Shown here in pieces: positions 5,865 through 12,862 of a stretch of 19,357 nt of DNA. The stretch comes from Scatomorpha sp036653715 (lineage in GTDB: Bacteria > Bacillota > Clostridia > Oscillospirales > Oscillospiraceae), in contig JAVVTL010000030.1 in the NCBI GenBank assembly GCA_036653715.1, positions 1 to 19,357 on the forward strand, in the 5' to 3' direction. The notes beneath the pieces were generated by a model. The model searched no databases. It was not told the origin of the DNA and saw only the letters and a program-made list of their open reading frames with translations. The translations under genes were made by a program, and so were the position numbers. How positions within the stretch are numbered: the stretch's first letter is position 1; each line of letters opens with the position of its first letter.

Positions 5865-7022
5865 ATGCCGAACATCTCGGACTACATCGACTGGCGCGGT
5901 GACCTGCCGCTCTCCGTCTCCCCCTTTAACGAGGTCGACAATCTCGTTATCAGCAAGCTTGTGGCGCTTAACTTCACAGGCATCATCCCCGAGGACGGCG
6001 AGATAAGCCTGCGCGAGGCCGCGCAAAAATACTTTGACAAATACGGCGACGAGGACGTGCCAATAGGCGTCCTCTCCGCCCCCGGCGTTGTGACCCTCAT
6101 CAAAAAGCTCCTTGGCTCCGTCCGCTTCGGCGACATTATGCTGTCCTACTACATTAACAGTATCGACTGCGAGCTTGAGAAGCAGTTTTCCGCCGTGACC
6201 GTCGCCCTCTCGGACGGCAGCTGTTTCATCGCCTTTCGCGGCACGGACGACACGCTTGTCGCCTGGAAAGAGGACTTCAAAATGGGCATTGCGAACATCG
6301 TTCCCGCCCAAGGGGAGGCAACGTTTTACCTCTGCCGCGCCGCGTGGCGGCTCGCCTGCCCACTGCGCGTCGGCGGACACTCCAAGGGCGGCAACCTCGC
6401 GGTCTATGCCTCGATGCACGCACCCGAGGAGGTTCAGGACAGAATCCTCAACATCTACAACAACGACGGGCCGGGCTTTTTCGAGTCCGTCCGCAGCTGC
6501 GCCGACTATATGCGCATCCAGCCGAGGGTGACGACGCTCGTCCCTCAGCATTCGCTCGTGGGCATCCTGCTCTCGCATGACGACGACTTTGAAATTGTCC
6601 TGAGCACCGACACCGGCCTTGCCGCGCACAACGCCTTCAGCTGGGAGGTCTGCGGCACCGCCTTCGTCCGCTGTGAGGACTTCTCCCTGCGCAGCCGCGT
6701 CTTCGACCGCGCCGTTCACTCTTGGGCGGACGACTTGGATTTGGAGACCCGCGCACAGTTCATTGACGCATTTTTCGACGCCCTCGCCTCCACCGGGGCG
6801 ACGACGCTCTCGGATTTAACCGAGCTTCGCCTCCGCAAGGCCGTCGAGCTCGTGCAAAATTTGCGGCAGTCCGCCGACCAGCGCGAGCTGTTCTCCGGCG
6901 TTCTTGACCTGTTCATCCGCGAATACGTCTTCAGCGCCCGCAGCTCCTCTCCAAAAAAAGCGCCAAAGGCCACCAAAAAAATCCCCAAGAGCCGCCCGAA
7001 AAAAGACAAAAAAGCCCCCTGA
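5865..7022 (+). CDS. DUF2974 / Mbeg1-like alpha/beta-hydrolase with basic C-terminal tail
   Basis: A 385-residue protein resembling the DUF2974 (Mbeg1-like) family of lipase-like alpha/beta hydrolases common in clostridia. The region F-I-A-F-R-G-T-D-D-T (about 121-130) and the nucleophile elbow G-G-H-S-K-G-G-N (170-177, Ser173) are clear. Asp201 in N-N-D-G-P-G-F and His255 in A-A-H-N-A-F are plausible triad partners. There is no signal peptide or membrane segment, so it is probably cytoplasmic. The last 25 residues or so (from about 359) are almost all Lys, Pro, Ala and Ser, a strongly basic tail that could bind nucleic acid or membrane. ATG 5865 has AAGGAG at 5851-5856. Promoter and terminator make it a single-gene unit. 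Substrate unknown; family call good, function not known. Confidence 0.85.
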   Translation: MPNISDYIDWRGDLPLSVSPFNEVDNLVISKLVALNFTGIIPEDGEISLREAAQKYFDKYGDEDVPIGVLSAPGVVTLIKKLLGSVRFGDIMLSYYINSIDCELEKQFSAVTVALSDGSCFIAFRGTDDTLVAWKEDFKMGIANIVPAQGEATFYLCRAAWRLACPLRVGGHSKGGNLAVYASMHAPEEVQDRILNIYNNDGPGFFESVRSCADYMRIQPRVTTLVPQHSLVGILLSHDDDFEIVLSTDTGLAAHNAFSWEVCGTAFVRCEDFSLRSRVFDRAVHSWADDLDLETRAQFIDAFFDALASTGATTLSDLTELRLRKAVELVQNLRQSADQRELFSGVLDLFIREYVFSARSSSPKKAPKATKKIPKSRPKKDKKAP

Positions 7023-7066
7023 CACCGCCCGCCTCCGCGTGTATTTCGCGGAAGACGCATTCATTT

Positions 7067-7111
7067 AAAATCCGCCGCACAGACCGTTTTGGTCCCTGCG
7101 GCGGATTTTTT
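7067..7111 (+). terminator. Intrinsic terminator between convergent genes
   Basis: A 13-bp stem (AAAATCCGCCGCA at 7067-7079 with TGCGGCGGATTTT at 7097-7109), an inner GACC/GGTC extension and a T-run at 7106-7111. It ends the hydrolase gene. The short U-run formed on the other strand could also stop the minus-strand flavoprotein operon, whose last stop codon is at 7134. Confidence 0.88.
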
Positions 7112-7133
7112 GCGGGTTTATGTGGGTTTTAGT

Positions 7134-8681
7134 TTAAATCAGCGCGGAAAGAAGCGCTTCCGCACAGCGGAGGCCGTCCACGGCGGAGCTTGTGATGCCG
7201 CCGGCATAGCCCGCGCCCTCGCCGCAGGGATACAGGCCGCGCACAGCCGATTGCAGCCCCTCGTCGCGCAGGACGCGCACGGGCGAGGAGGAACGCGTCT
7301 CCGGCGCTGTCAGAACGGCGTCGGCGGCGTTGAAGAAGCGCAGCTTCCTGCCAAGCTCCGGCAGAGCGCGAGCAATAACCCCGCTTATCCGCTCGGGCAG
7401 TACGGCGTGCAAATCGCCCCAGCGCACGCCCGGGCGATAGCTCGGCGTCACCGTGCGCGGGCCGAAGCTCGGCCTGTGCGCCAGAAAATCGCCGACGAGC
7501 TGCGCAGGCGCACAGTAGCTCCCGCCGCCGTATTCAAAGGCTTTTTGCTCTATCTCGCGCTGCCAGCGCATACCGCCGAGCGCACCGGGATAGGGAAAAT
7601 CCTCGGGCTTCAGCGTCACCAAAAGCGCGGAGTTCGCGTTCTCGCCGTCGCGCCGCGAATAGCTCATGCCGTTTGTCACCACCCCGCCCTCCTCGGACGC
7701 GGCGGCAAAAACCTCCCCGCCGGGACACATGCAGAAGGTATAGGCGCTTGTCCCGTCGGCAAGATGCGCCGCGAGTGCGTAGTCTGCCGGCGGCAGCTCG
7801 CCGCGGTCTTTGCCGTACTGCGCCCTGTCAATGTCCCGCTGACGGTGTTCTATCCGAACGCCCATCGAAAAAGGCTTTGCCTCCATCGGCACGCCTTCGG
7901 AGAACAAAAGCTTCAGCGTGTCCCTTGCGCTGTGACCGACGGCGAGTATCGCCCGCTCGCAGGGCAGCTCATACTCCCCCTCCGGCGAGACAACGCGCAG
8001 CGCCCGCAGCGCCCCCTGCTCAGTTTCTATTCCGACGAGCCTGTGGCAGAGCCGCACCTCGCCGCCGAGGGCGACGACGTCTGCGCGCAGGCTTTGAACA
8101 ACGTCTATAAGCACGTCCGTGCCGATGTGCGGCTTCGCGTCATAGGCGACGCTCGGCGGCGCGCCGTGGGCGGCAAATTGCTCCAACACCCAGTTTATGC
8201 GGGAATCGTGCGTGCCCGTGTTCAGCTTCCCGTCCGAAAACGTGCCCGCGCCGCCCTCGCCGAATTGGACGTTGCACTCGGTGTCGAGCGCTCCGCCCGC
8301 GCGGAAGCTCTCGATTTTCCCGAGCCTCGTCAATGCGTCCGGCCCGCGCTCGAGGACAATCGGCCTCGCTCCCGCCCGCGCCAGCACAAGCGCCGCGAAC
8401 ATCCCCGCAGGGCCGAAGCCGACTATCACGGGGCGCAGCGACGGCGGCGTAACGGAGGGGATGGTATAGCTCGCGTCCGTCTCCGGCTCGTCCCCCTCAA
8501 GGCGCAGGCCGACGGTATAGACCCAGACAATGCGGCCTTTTTTCCGCGCGTCCAGCGATTTTTTAAGTATGTGAAGCTCGCAGATTGCCTCGGGCGCGAC
8601 GCCTGTCGCCGCCGCCGCAAGCCCGCGGAGCTTTGCCTCGTCCTCGCCCGGCAGGAGAGTCAGATTCGGTATTTTTCTCAT
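7134..8681 (-). CDS. FAD-dependent oxidoreductase, COG2509-like (uncharacterised FAD-dependent dehydrogenase)
   Basis: A 515-residue flavoprotein. After an N-terminal domain of about 80 residues without a cofactor motif comes a Rossmann FAD-binding fold: V-I-V-G-F-G-P-A-G-M-F-A-A (85-97) and acidic Glu111 at the end of the second strand. Further family features are the G-G-A-G-T-F-S-D-G-K-L-N-T segment, the I-L-A-V-G-H-S-A-R-D segment and the C-terminal F-P-C/Y-P-C-G-E-G-A-G-Y-A-G-G-I motif that closes the flavin site. This fits the uncharacterised COG2509 group; its physiological substrate is unknown. The ATG at 8679-8681 overlaps the stop of the upstream flavoprotein gene by four bases (ATGA), so the two are translationally coupled. 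An upstream in-frame extension to 8723 has no support. Confidence 0.9.
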   Translation of the reverse strand: MRKIPNLTLLPGEDEAKLRGLAAAATGVAPEAICELHILKKSLDARKKGRIVWVYTVGLRLEGDEPETDASYTIPSVTPPSLRPVIVGFGPAGMFAALVLARAGARPIVLERGPDALTRLGKIESFRAGGALDTECNVQFGEGGAGTFSDGKLNTGTHDSRINWVLEQFAAHGAPPSVAYDAKPHIGTDVLIDVVQSLRADVVALGGEVRLCHRLVGIETEQGALRALRVVSPEGEYELPCERAILAVGHSARDTLKLLFSEGVPMEAKPFSMGVRIEHRQRDIDRAQYGKDRGELPPADYALAAHLADGTSAYTFCMCPGGEVFAAASEEGGVVTNGMSYSRRDGENANSALLVTLKPEDFPYPGALGGMRWQREIEQKAFEYGGGSYCAPAQLVGDFLAHRPSFGPRTVTPSYRPGVRWGDLHAVLPERISGVIARALPELGRKLRFFNAADAVLTAPETRSSSPVRVLRDEGLQSAVRGLYPCGEGAGYAGGITSSAVDGLRCAEALLSALI

Positions 8682-9889
8682 AGTCCCAGCTTTCCGGCGA
8701 GGCGTCCCGACGCCCACGCCCATTGCAGATTATAGCCGCCGCAGTCGCCGTCCACGTCCAGCACCTCGCCACAGGCGAAAAGGCTTGGCACGAGTCGGCT
8801 CTGAAGCGTTTCTGCGTCAAATTCCGTGGTTTTTATCCCGCCGGCAGTGACCTGCGCGTTGGCGAAGCCCTCCGTCCCGCGCACGGGGAGGAGAAAGCTC
8901 TTGCAGGCGGCGGCGAGCGCGTGAAGCGATGCGTCCCCCAGCTCGGCGAGCGGCGTGTCGGCGGGCAGACCCGCGTATTTCACGACCATTCTGCCGAGGC
9001 GGTTGTGCAATGCTCCCGTGAGTATTTCGGAGGTTGGCAGCGCACCCGCCGCCGCTCGGCGGGCGCAGAGGAGCAGGAAGACCTCGCCCTCCGTGTATTC
9101 CCGCAGAAAGTCCGCGGAGATGGTCAGCTTTGCGTCCCCCGCCGCAGCGACGGCGCGGGAGAGGTCAAAGGCCGCCGGGCCGGAGACGCCGCTCTCCGTA
9201 AAGAGCAGCTCGCCCTCGGCTGTTGCGGGCGTCCCGCCGTCGGAGAGGAGCGTGAGGCGCGTGTCCGCCTTTATGCCCTTCAGAGCGCGGGGATAGGTGT
9301 TGTCGGTGGTTATCTGCACGAGCGCGGGGCGCAGTGCCGTGCGGCTGTGACCGAGCGACATGAGCAGGTCGTAGCCGTCCTTCACTCCGCCGAGCTTTTC
9401 CCCCGCCATGCCGCCGCAGGCGATTATGACGGCGTCCGCAGGCAGTTCCTTTTCGTCCGTCGTGATGACGAAGCCCTTGCCGCTTCGCCTTATCCCGCGA
9501 GCGGGGGCGGGGGCCATAAGCTCGACGCCCGCCGCATCGAGTGCGTAGCGCAGAACGTCCGCCACGCTGTTGGCGGAATTTGAGAGCGGATAGACACGCC
9601 CGCCCTCCTCCGTGACGGTCAAAAGACCAAGCTCGCGGAAAAATTGCAGCGTCGCCGACGGCGGAAACGCCGCGAGCGCAGGCGCGGCGAAGTCTTGGCG
9701 CCCGCCGTGGTAATTTTTCGGCGCGGCGCCCAGATTTGTGAGGTTGCAGCGCCCGTTGCCGGTCGCCATGAGCTTGCGGCCGACACGCGCCTGCCGCTCG
9801 AAAAGAATGACGCGGCAGCCCGCCCGCGCGGCGGTGAGCGCGGCTGTCATGCCGGAGGCACCCGCGCCTATGACGGCGACGGTTCTCAT
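8678..9889 (-). CDS. HI0933/YhiN-family flavoprotein (BaiN-like NAD(P)/FAD-dependent oxidoreductase)
   Basis: A 403-residue protein of the HI0933 family (COG2081). It opens with the dinucleotide motif G-A-G-A-S-G (8-13) and Glu31, then the family signature G-R-K-L-M-A-T-G-N-G-R-C-N-L-T-N (37-52). Near the C-terminus it has V-T-A-G-G-I and the signature G-E-V-L-D-V-D-G-D-C-G-G-Y-N. A clostridial relative, BaiN, has been reported to act in bile-acid 7-dehydroxylation, but the family is very widespread and no other bai-type gene is here, so a bile-acid role should not be assumed. It is the middle gene of three: its ATG (9887-9889) overlaps the mscL stop by four bases and its own stop overlaps the next start by four bases. 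Confidence 0.93.
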   Translation of the reverse strand: MRTVAVIGAGASGMTAALTAARAGCRVILFERQARVGRKLMATGNGRCNLTNLGAAPKNYHGGRQDFAAPALAAFPPSATLQFFRELGLLTVTEEGGRVYPLSNSANSVADVLRYALDAAGVELMAPAPARGIRRSGKGFVITTDEKELPADAVIIACGGMAGEKLGGVKDGYDLLMSLGHSRTALRPALVQITTDNTYPRALKGIKADTRLTLLSDGGTPATAEGELLFTESGVSGPAAFDLSRAVAAAGDAKLTISADFLREYTEGEVFLLLCARRAAAGALPTSEILTGALHNRLGRMVVKYAGLPADTPLAELGDASLHALAAACKSFLLPVRGTEGFANAQVTAGGIKTTEFDAETLQSRLVPSLFACGEVLDVDGDCGGYNLQWAWASGRLAGKLGL

Positions 9890-10317
9890 GCGCCCCTTGC
9901 CTTGAGCACGGCGAGGATTTCTTCAAGCAGCTCTGCCTCCGTCGGCGCGGGCGGCGCGGCGGGGACGGCGGGAGCCTCCTCCTGCTTCTTTTTCGTCATC
10001 GCCGCGAGCTTGTCGTGCACCTTGTTGATGCTGCGGACGAGCGTGAATATGACGAACGCCATTATGAGGAAGTTCATGACCGCCGAGATAAAGTTGCCAT
10101 AGGTGATGACCGCTCCGCCGATGTTGACCGACAGCTCCGAGAAGGAGATTGCGCCGACAACAATGCCGATGAGCGGCATAAAGATGTCGTTCACGAGCGA
10201 GTCAATGATTGTCTTGAACGCCGCGCCGATAATAACGCCGACCGCCATGTCCATAACGTTCCCGCGCGCAATAAACTCCCGAAACTCGCCAAAAAACCCT
10301 TTTTTGTCCTTAGCCAT
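9886..10317 (-). CDS. mscL: Large-conductance mechanosensitive channel MscL
   Basis: Stretch-activated channel that releases solutes on hypo-osmotic shock; homopentamer in the cytoplasmic membrane. At 143 residues it is close to the 136 of E. coli MscL. The N-terminal amphipathic part F-F-G-E-F-R-E-F-I-A-R-G-N-V is followed by TM1 with the pore-lining M-A-V-G-V-I-I-G-A-A-F motif, then V-N-D-I-F-M-P-L-I-G and TM2 (about residues 73-97). A Lys-rich stretch, a Pro/Ala linker and the C-terminal helix E-A-E-L-L-E-E-I-L-A-V-L-K complete it. The start at 10315-10317 is set by GGAGGG at 10325-10330. It heads an operon with two flavoprotein genes coupled by stop/start overlaps, an unusual partnership. 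Confidence 0.96.
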   Translation of the reverse strand: MAKDKKGFFGEFREFIARGNVMDMAVGVIIGAAFKTIIDSLVNDIFMPLIGIVVGAISFSELSVNIGGAVITYGNFISAVMNFLIMAFVIFTLVRSINKVHDKLAAMTKKKQEEAPAVPAAPPAPTEAELLEEILAVLKARGA

Positions 10318-10351
10318 TCCTGTTCCCTCCATATGTATAACTTTCCCCCCG

Positions 10352-10380
10352 ATTATACCCCCAACCTCCCCCCCGCGCAA
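10352..10380 (-). promoter_or_regulatory. mscL operon promoter set in G-tracts
   Basis: On the minus strand TTGCGC (10375-10380) and perfect TATAAT (10352-10357) are 17 bases apart. The spacer is 14 G out of 17, and a further run of six G (10345-10350) lies just after the -10. The -35 is only a partial match (TTG), so the promoter may be moderate or regulated. Confidence 0.65.
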
Positions 10381-10382
10381 CA

Positions 10383-10436
10383 ATTAAAGAAAGCGCCCGG
10401 CTTGTCCAAGGCTTTGTTCCTTGGCAAACCGGGCGC
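10383..10436 (-). terminator. Intrinsic terminator after the 2-hydroxyacid dehydrogenase gene
   Basis: An outer stem GCGCCCGG (10393-10400) with CCGGGCGC (10429-10436) and an inner stem CCAAGG (10406-10411) with CCTTGG (10419-10424) form a long hairpin. On the minus strand it is followed by TTTCTTTAATT (10382-10392). It lies 21 bases beyond the dehydrogenase stop and upstream of the mscL promoter, separating the two minus-strand units. Confidence 0.85.
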
Positions 10437-10456
10437 AGATTCTCTTTTCAGACGGC

Positions 10457-11446
10457 TCAGCCTCTGATTCCGTTTCTGATTACCTTGACGGCGTCATAGT
10501 CGCCGTTAAAATAGTTTAGCGCGTTCATGGCGGAGCACTGGCACAGCAGATACATTGAGGTGTCGGAGAAGAAGCCGCAGTGCGGGGTTATAATCACGTT
10601 CGGGCGGCCCATCAGCTTGCATTCCTTTAGGTCGGGGAACTCGGACTCGAGCATATCCAGCGCCGCGCCCTTAATGAGGCCCTCGTCCAAGGCCCAGGCG
10701 AGATCCTCCTCGCTTATCATGCCGCCGCGGCCCTCGTTGATGATTATGGGCTTTTTGAGGCACTTGGCAAACTTTTCTTTGTTGAAGAAATTGACGTTGT
10801 CGTCCGTGAGATTCATATGTACGGAGATGACATCGGAGACGGCAAGCAGCTCGTCAATCTCGACCAGCTTCACGCCGAGGCCCTCGGCAACGGATTTGGG
10901 CAGGAACGGGTCATACGCTATGACCTCCATGTCGAAGCCCTTGGCCTTCCGAGCAACGGATTGGCCGATGCGGCCAAGGCCGACTATGCCCATGACCTGT
11001 CCCTCGATGCGCTTCAAGTCCTTTGCCTTGTCATATATCCATTCCTTGTCTATCTGAACGCTGTCGTTGTAGGTTATCAGGCCGCGCTGCAGGCAGAGCA
11101 TGAGCGCCATGGCGTTTTCTGCCGTCTCCTGCGTGCAGTAGTCCTCGATGGACACGACTGCGATGCCCTTTTTCGTGGCATAGTCAATGTCAATCGCGTT
11201 GAAGCCTGTGGACTGGAAGGACACAACCTTGCACTTTTTCATGGCGTCCAGCTCTTTTTCGCCCAGATATACATAGCCGTTTATTACGATGTCCGCATCG
11301 GAAACCTGCTCATAGAATTTGTCGTTATTCTCGCTGTGCTCGTCAAAGACGGCGATTACGAATTCTGTTCCCTCCGGGAAGCAGGAGCGCTCCACGCTCA
11401 TGTCCCGTGTGCAGGTGCTGGGGGCCTCGGCAAATATAACTTTCAT
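10457..11446 (-). CDS. D-isomer-specific 2-hydroxyacid dehydrogenase
   Basis: A 329-residue NAD-linked dehydrogenase that interconverts a (D/R)-2-hydroxyacid and the 2-oxoacid. The dinucleotide motif G-L-G-R-I-G is at 156-161, and Asp179 in the Y-D-P that follows the next strand points to NAD rather than NADP. The catalytic residues are recognisable: Arg240 (in N-E-G-R-G-G), Glu269 (in L-D-M-L-E-S-E) and His289 (in I-T-P-H). The ATG at 11444-11446 has AGGAGA at about 11453-11458. It is second in a two-gene unit, 30 bases after a class III CoA-transferase gene, and is followed by a terminator. The pairing resembles ldhA-hadA of clostridial amino-acid fermentation, but the dehydratase and activator genes of that pathway are not present in this window. 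Substrate unknown. Confidence 0.9.
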   Translation of the reverse strand: MKVIFAEAPSTCTRDMSVERSCFPEGTEFVIAVFDEHSENNDKFYEQVSDADIVINGYVYLGEKELDAMKKCKVVSFQSTGFNAIDIDYATKKGIAVVSIEDYCTQETAENAMALMLCLQRGLITYNDSVQIDKEWIYDKAKDLKRIEGQVMGIVGLGRIGQSVARKAKGFDMEVIAYDPFLPKSVAEGLGVKLVEIDELLAVSDVISVHMNLTDDNVNFFNKEKFAKCLKKPIIINEGRGGMISEEDLAWALDEGLIKGAALDMLESEFPDLKECKLMGRPNVIITPHCGFFSDTSMYLLCQCSAMNALNYFNGDYDAVKVIRNGIRG

Positions 11447-11476
11447 TTTTGTTCTCCTTTTATTTATTGTATTTGC

Positions 11477-12703
11477 TCAGATTATTACTTTCTTTTCCCG
11501 CAGCGCGGCTATCTCTGTCTCCGTGTAGCCGAGTCGTTCAAAAACGCTTGCGGTATCCTCGCCCACCCTGCCGGAGGGACTGTAGTCTCTGACCCCGTAG
11601 TCCGAGAAGTGCACGGGCGGGCAGGGCATCATGACCGTCAGGTCATCCTTGTAGGTGACGGGCTTTACATAGCCGTTGACTATTGCCTGCTCGTCGGAGC
11701 TTACGTCCCTGATGCTGTGCATCACCTCGCAGGAGACGCTGTTATCCGAGAGATATTCGCGCCACTCGGCGGCGGTCTTTGTGAGAAAAATTGCATTCAG
11801 CTTCCCCACTATCTCCGCCATGGCGTCGCTGTCGACAAGCCGCTGAAGTGTGGCGCAGCGTGGGTCGCTCTCAAGCTCGGGGAGGTTAAAGAGTTTTGCA
11901 AATTTGGGGATTTCCCGTTTATAGTCGTTGTCGTAAACGCCTATCCATTTGCCGTCGGAGCATTTATAGGTCTGAGAAAACGGGTCCGGCGGACGCAGTG
12001 GATCGAGGGGCCTTTCCCCGCCGAACGGCTCCTGATGCGAGACAACCGCAATGGCGTTGCACCAGATTCCGCTGGCAAAGAGCGAGGTGTCAACCATTGT
12101 GCCCCTGCCCGTCTGCTGCCTGCCCAGCAGCGCCATGAGGACGCCCGAGAGCAGTATCGAGCTTGTGGACATGTCCCCAAAGGCGTAGGTCGGCACAAAG
12201 GGGAAGCTGCCCGGCACCTGCCAGTCCGCGAGCGGGCCGGAGCGAAGCCAAAAGCCCGTGCTGTCAAAGCCGGGATTCGCCGCCACGGGGCCTTTCGGGC
12301 CAAAGCCGGAGAGATGTGCGTATACGAGCCTCGGATACAGCTCCCTGAGCGTCTCATAATCCAAGCCCAGCCGCCCGAGCGCCGCAGAGCGCACATTTGT
12401 CAGAAACACATCGGCATCCGCAAGCAGCTTCATCAGCGCTTCCTTGCCCTCGGCCGTTTTCAGGTCGATGGAGACAAGGCTCTTGCCGCTGTTCTGTATT
12501 GTGAAGATGGGGTTTTTGTAGTCCTCGCACACGACCCGCTCAAATTCGCCGGCGCTGCGCAGCTCGTCCCCTCTTGGCGTCTCGACCTTTATTACCTCGG
12601 CGCCGTAGGAGCTGAGCATCCGCCCCACCGTCGGGGCCGCCACAACAGTGGCCAATTCTATTACTTTTATTCCTTCAAGCGGCATTTTAATGTCATTTGC
12701 CAT
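11477..12703 (-). CDS. Class III (CaiB/BaiF-family) CoA-transferase
   Basis: A 408-residue CoA-transferase, normal for the family, moving CoA between an acyl-CoA and a carboxylic acid. It begins M-P-L-E-G-I-K-V-I-E-L-A (from residue 7), and has G-A-E-V-I-K-V-E (34-41), D-V-F-L-T-N-V-R (98-105), L-V-Y-A-H-L-S-G-F-G (126-135) and the catalytic Asp177 in Y-A-F-G-D-M-S-T. The start chosen is ATG 12701-12703, which has only a modest AAAGG about eleven bases upstream. A better site (GGAGG, 12760-12764) serves a 12-codon ORF that ends just before it, so initiation may be coupled. Partner gene is a 2-hydroxyacid dehydrogenase, which suggests a HadA-like transferase acting on 2-hydroxyacids; the acid itself is unknown. 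Confidence 0.92.
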   Translation of the reverse strand: MANDIKMPLEGIKVIELATVVAAPTVGRMLSSYGAEVIKVETPRGDELRSAGEFERVVCEDYKNPIFTIQNSGKSLVSIDLKTAEGKEALMKLLADADVFLTNVRSAALGRLGLDYETLRELYPRLVYAHLSGFGPKGPVAANPGFDSTGFWLRSGPLADWQVPGSFPFVPTYAFGDMSTSSILLSGVLMALLGRQQTGRGTMVDTSLFASGIWCNAIAVVSHQEPFGGERPLDPLRPPDPFSQTYKCSDGKWIGVYDNDYKREIPKFAKLFNLPELESDPRCATLQRLVDSDAMAEIVGKLNAIFLTKTAAEWREYLSDNSVSCEVMHSIRDVSSDEQAIVNGYVKPVTYKDDLTVMMPCPPVHFSDYGVRDYSPSGRVGEDTASVFERLGYTETEIAALREKKVII

Positions 12704-12710
12704 AAGTCGC

Positions 12711-12749
12711 TCAACCTTTCGTGGGGAAAGACATCTGCTTTTGCGGCAT
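12711..12749 (-). CDS. 12-codon upstream ORF before the CoA-transferase gene
   Basis: ATG at 12747-12749 and TGA at 12711-12713 encode MPQKQMSFPTKG. A GGAGGAA at 12758-12764 lies about ten bases upstream, much stronger than the site of the CoA-transferase gene itself. The stop is seven bases before the CoA-transferase ATG, so a terminating ribosome could reinitiate there. Whether the peptide is made is unknown; the region may simply be a leader. Confidence 0.4.
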   Translation of the reverse strand: MPQKQMSFPTKG

Positions 12750-12774
12750 AATGCCCATTCCTCCAAATAATTGT

Positions 12775-12804
12775 GTTATATATATTCCCGCTTTGCATTG
12801 CCAA
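12775..12804 (-). promoter_or_regulatory. Promoter of the CoA-transferase/dehydrogenase pair
   Basis: On the minus strand TTGGCA (12799-12804) and TATAAC (12775-12780) are 18 bases apart; TATATA two bases earlier would give 16. Its -35 lies on the same bases as the -35 of the divergent GntR promoter. Confidence 0.6.
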
Positions 12805-12826
12805 TCGTCGGGAAGCATGATAAAAT
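12798..12826 (+). promoter_or_regulatory. Promoter of the GntR regulator gene
   Basis: TTGCCA (12798-12803) and TAAAAT (12821-12826) are 17 bases apart. An inverted repeat TTCCCG (12785-12790) / CGGGAA (12809-12814) is centred on 12799.5, exactly on the shared -35 region of both divergent promoters, and is a candidate regulator site. Confidence 0.65.
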
Positions 12827-12862
12827 ATTGACACTTAAAACATCATTAGGAGTCACATCGAC

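Noticed and set aside
7089..8735. 548-codon plus-strand ORF
   Set aside because: It lies antisense to the COG2509-like gene, whose FAD motifs are clear. Its translation is Arg/Ala/His-rich without family features, as expected opposite a GC-rich gene.
8678..9889. Bile-acid metabolism role through BaiN similarity
   Set aside because: The HI0933 family is widespread, and no other bai-type gene lies in the window.
10817..12751. 644-codon plus-strand ORF
   Set aside because: It is antisense to the dehydrogenase and CoA-transferase genes, both with intact catalytic motifs. No ribosome binding site or recognisable domain.
12770..12778. ATTGTGTTA shared with 19054-19062 in the other unit's leader, considered as a common regulator site
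   Set aside because: Nine bases without symmetry, in different positions relative to the promoters; could be chance. A motif search across the genome would be needed.
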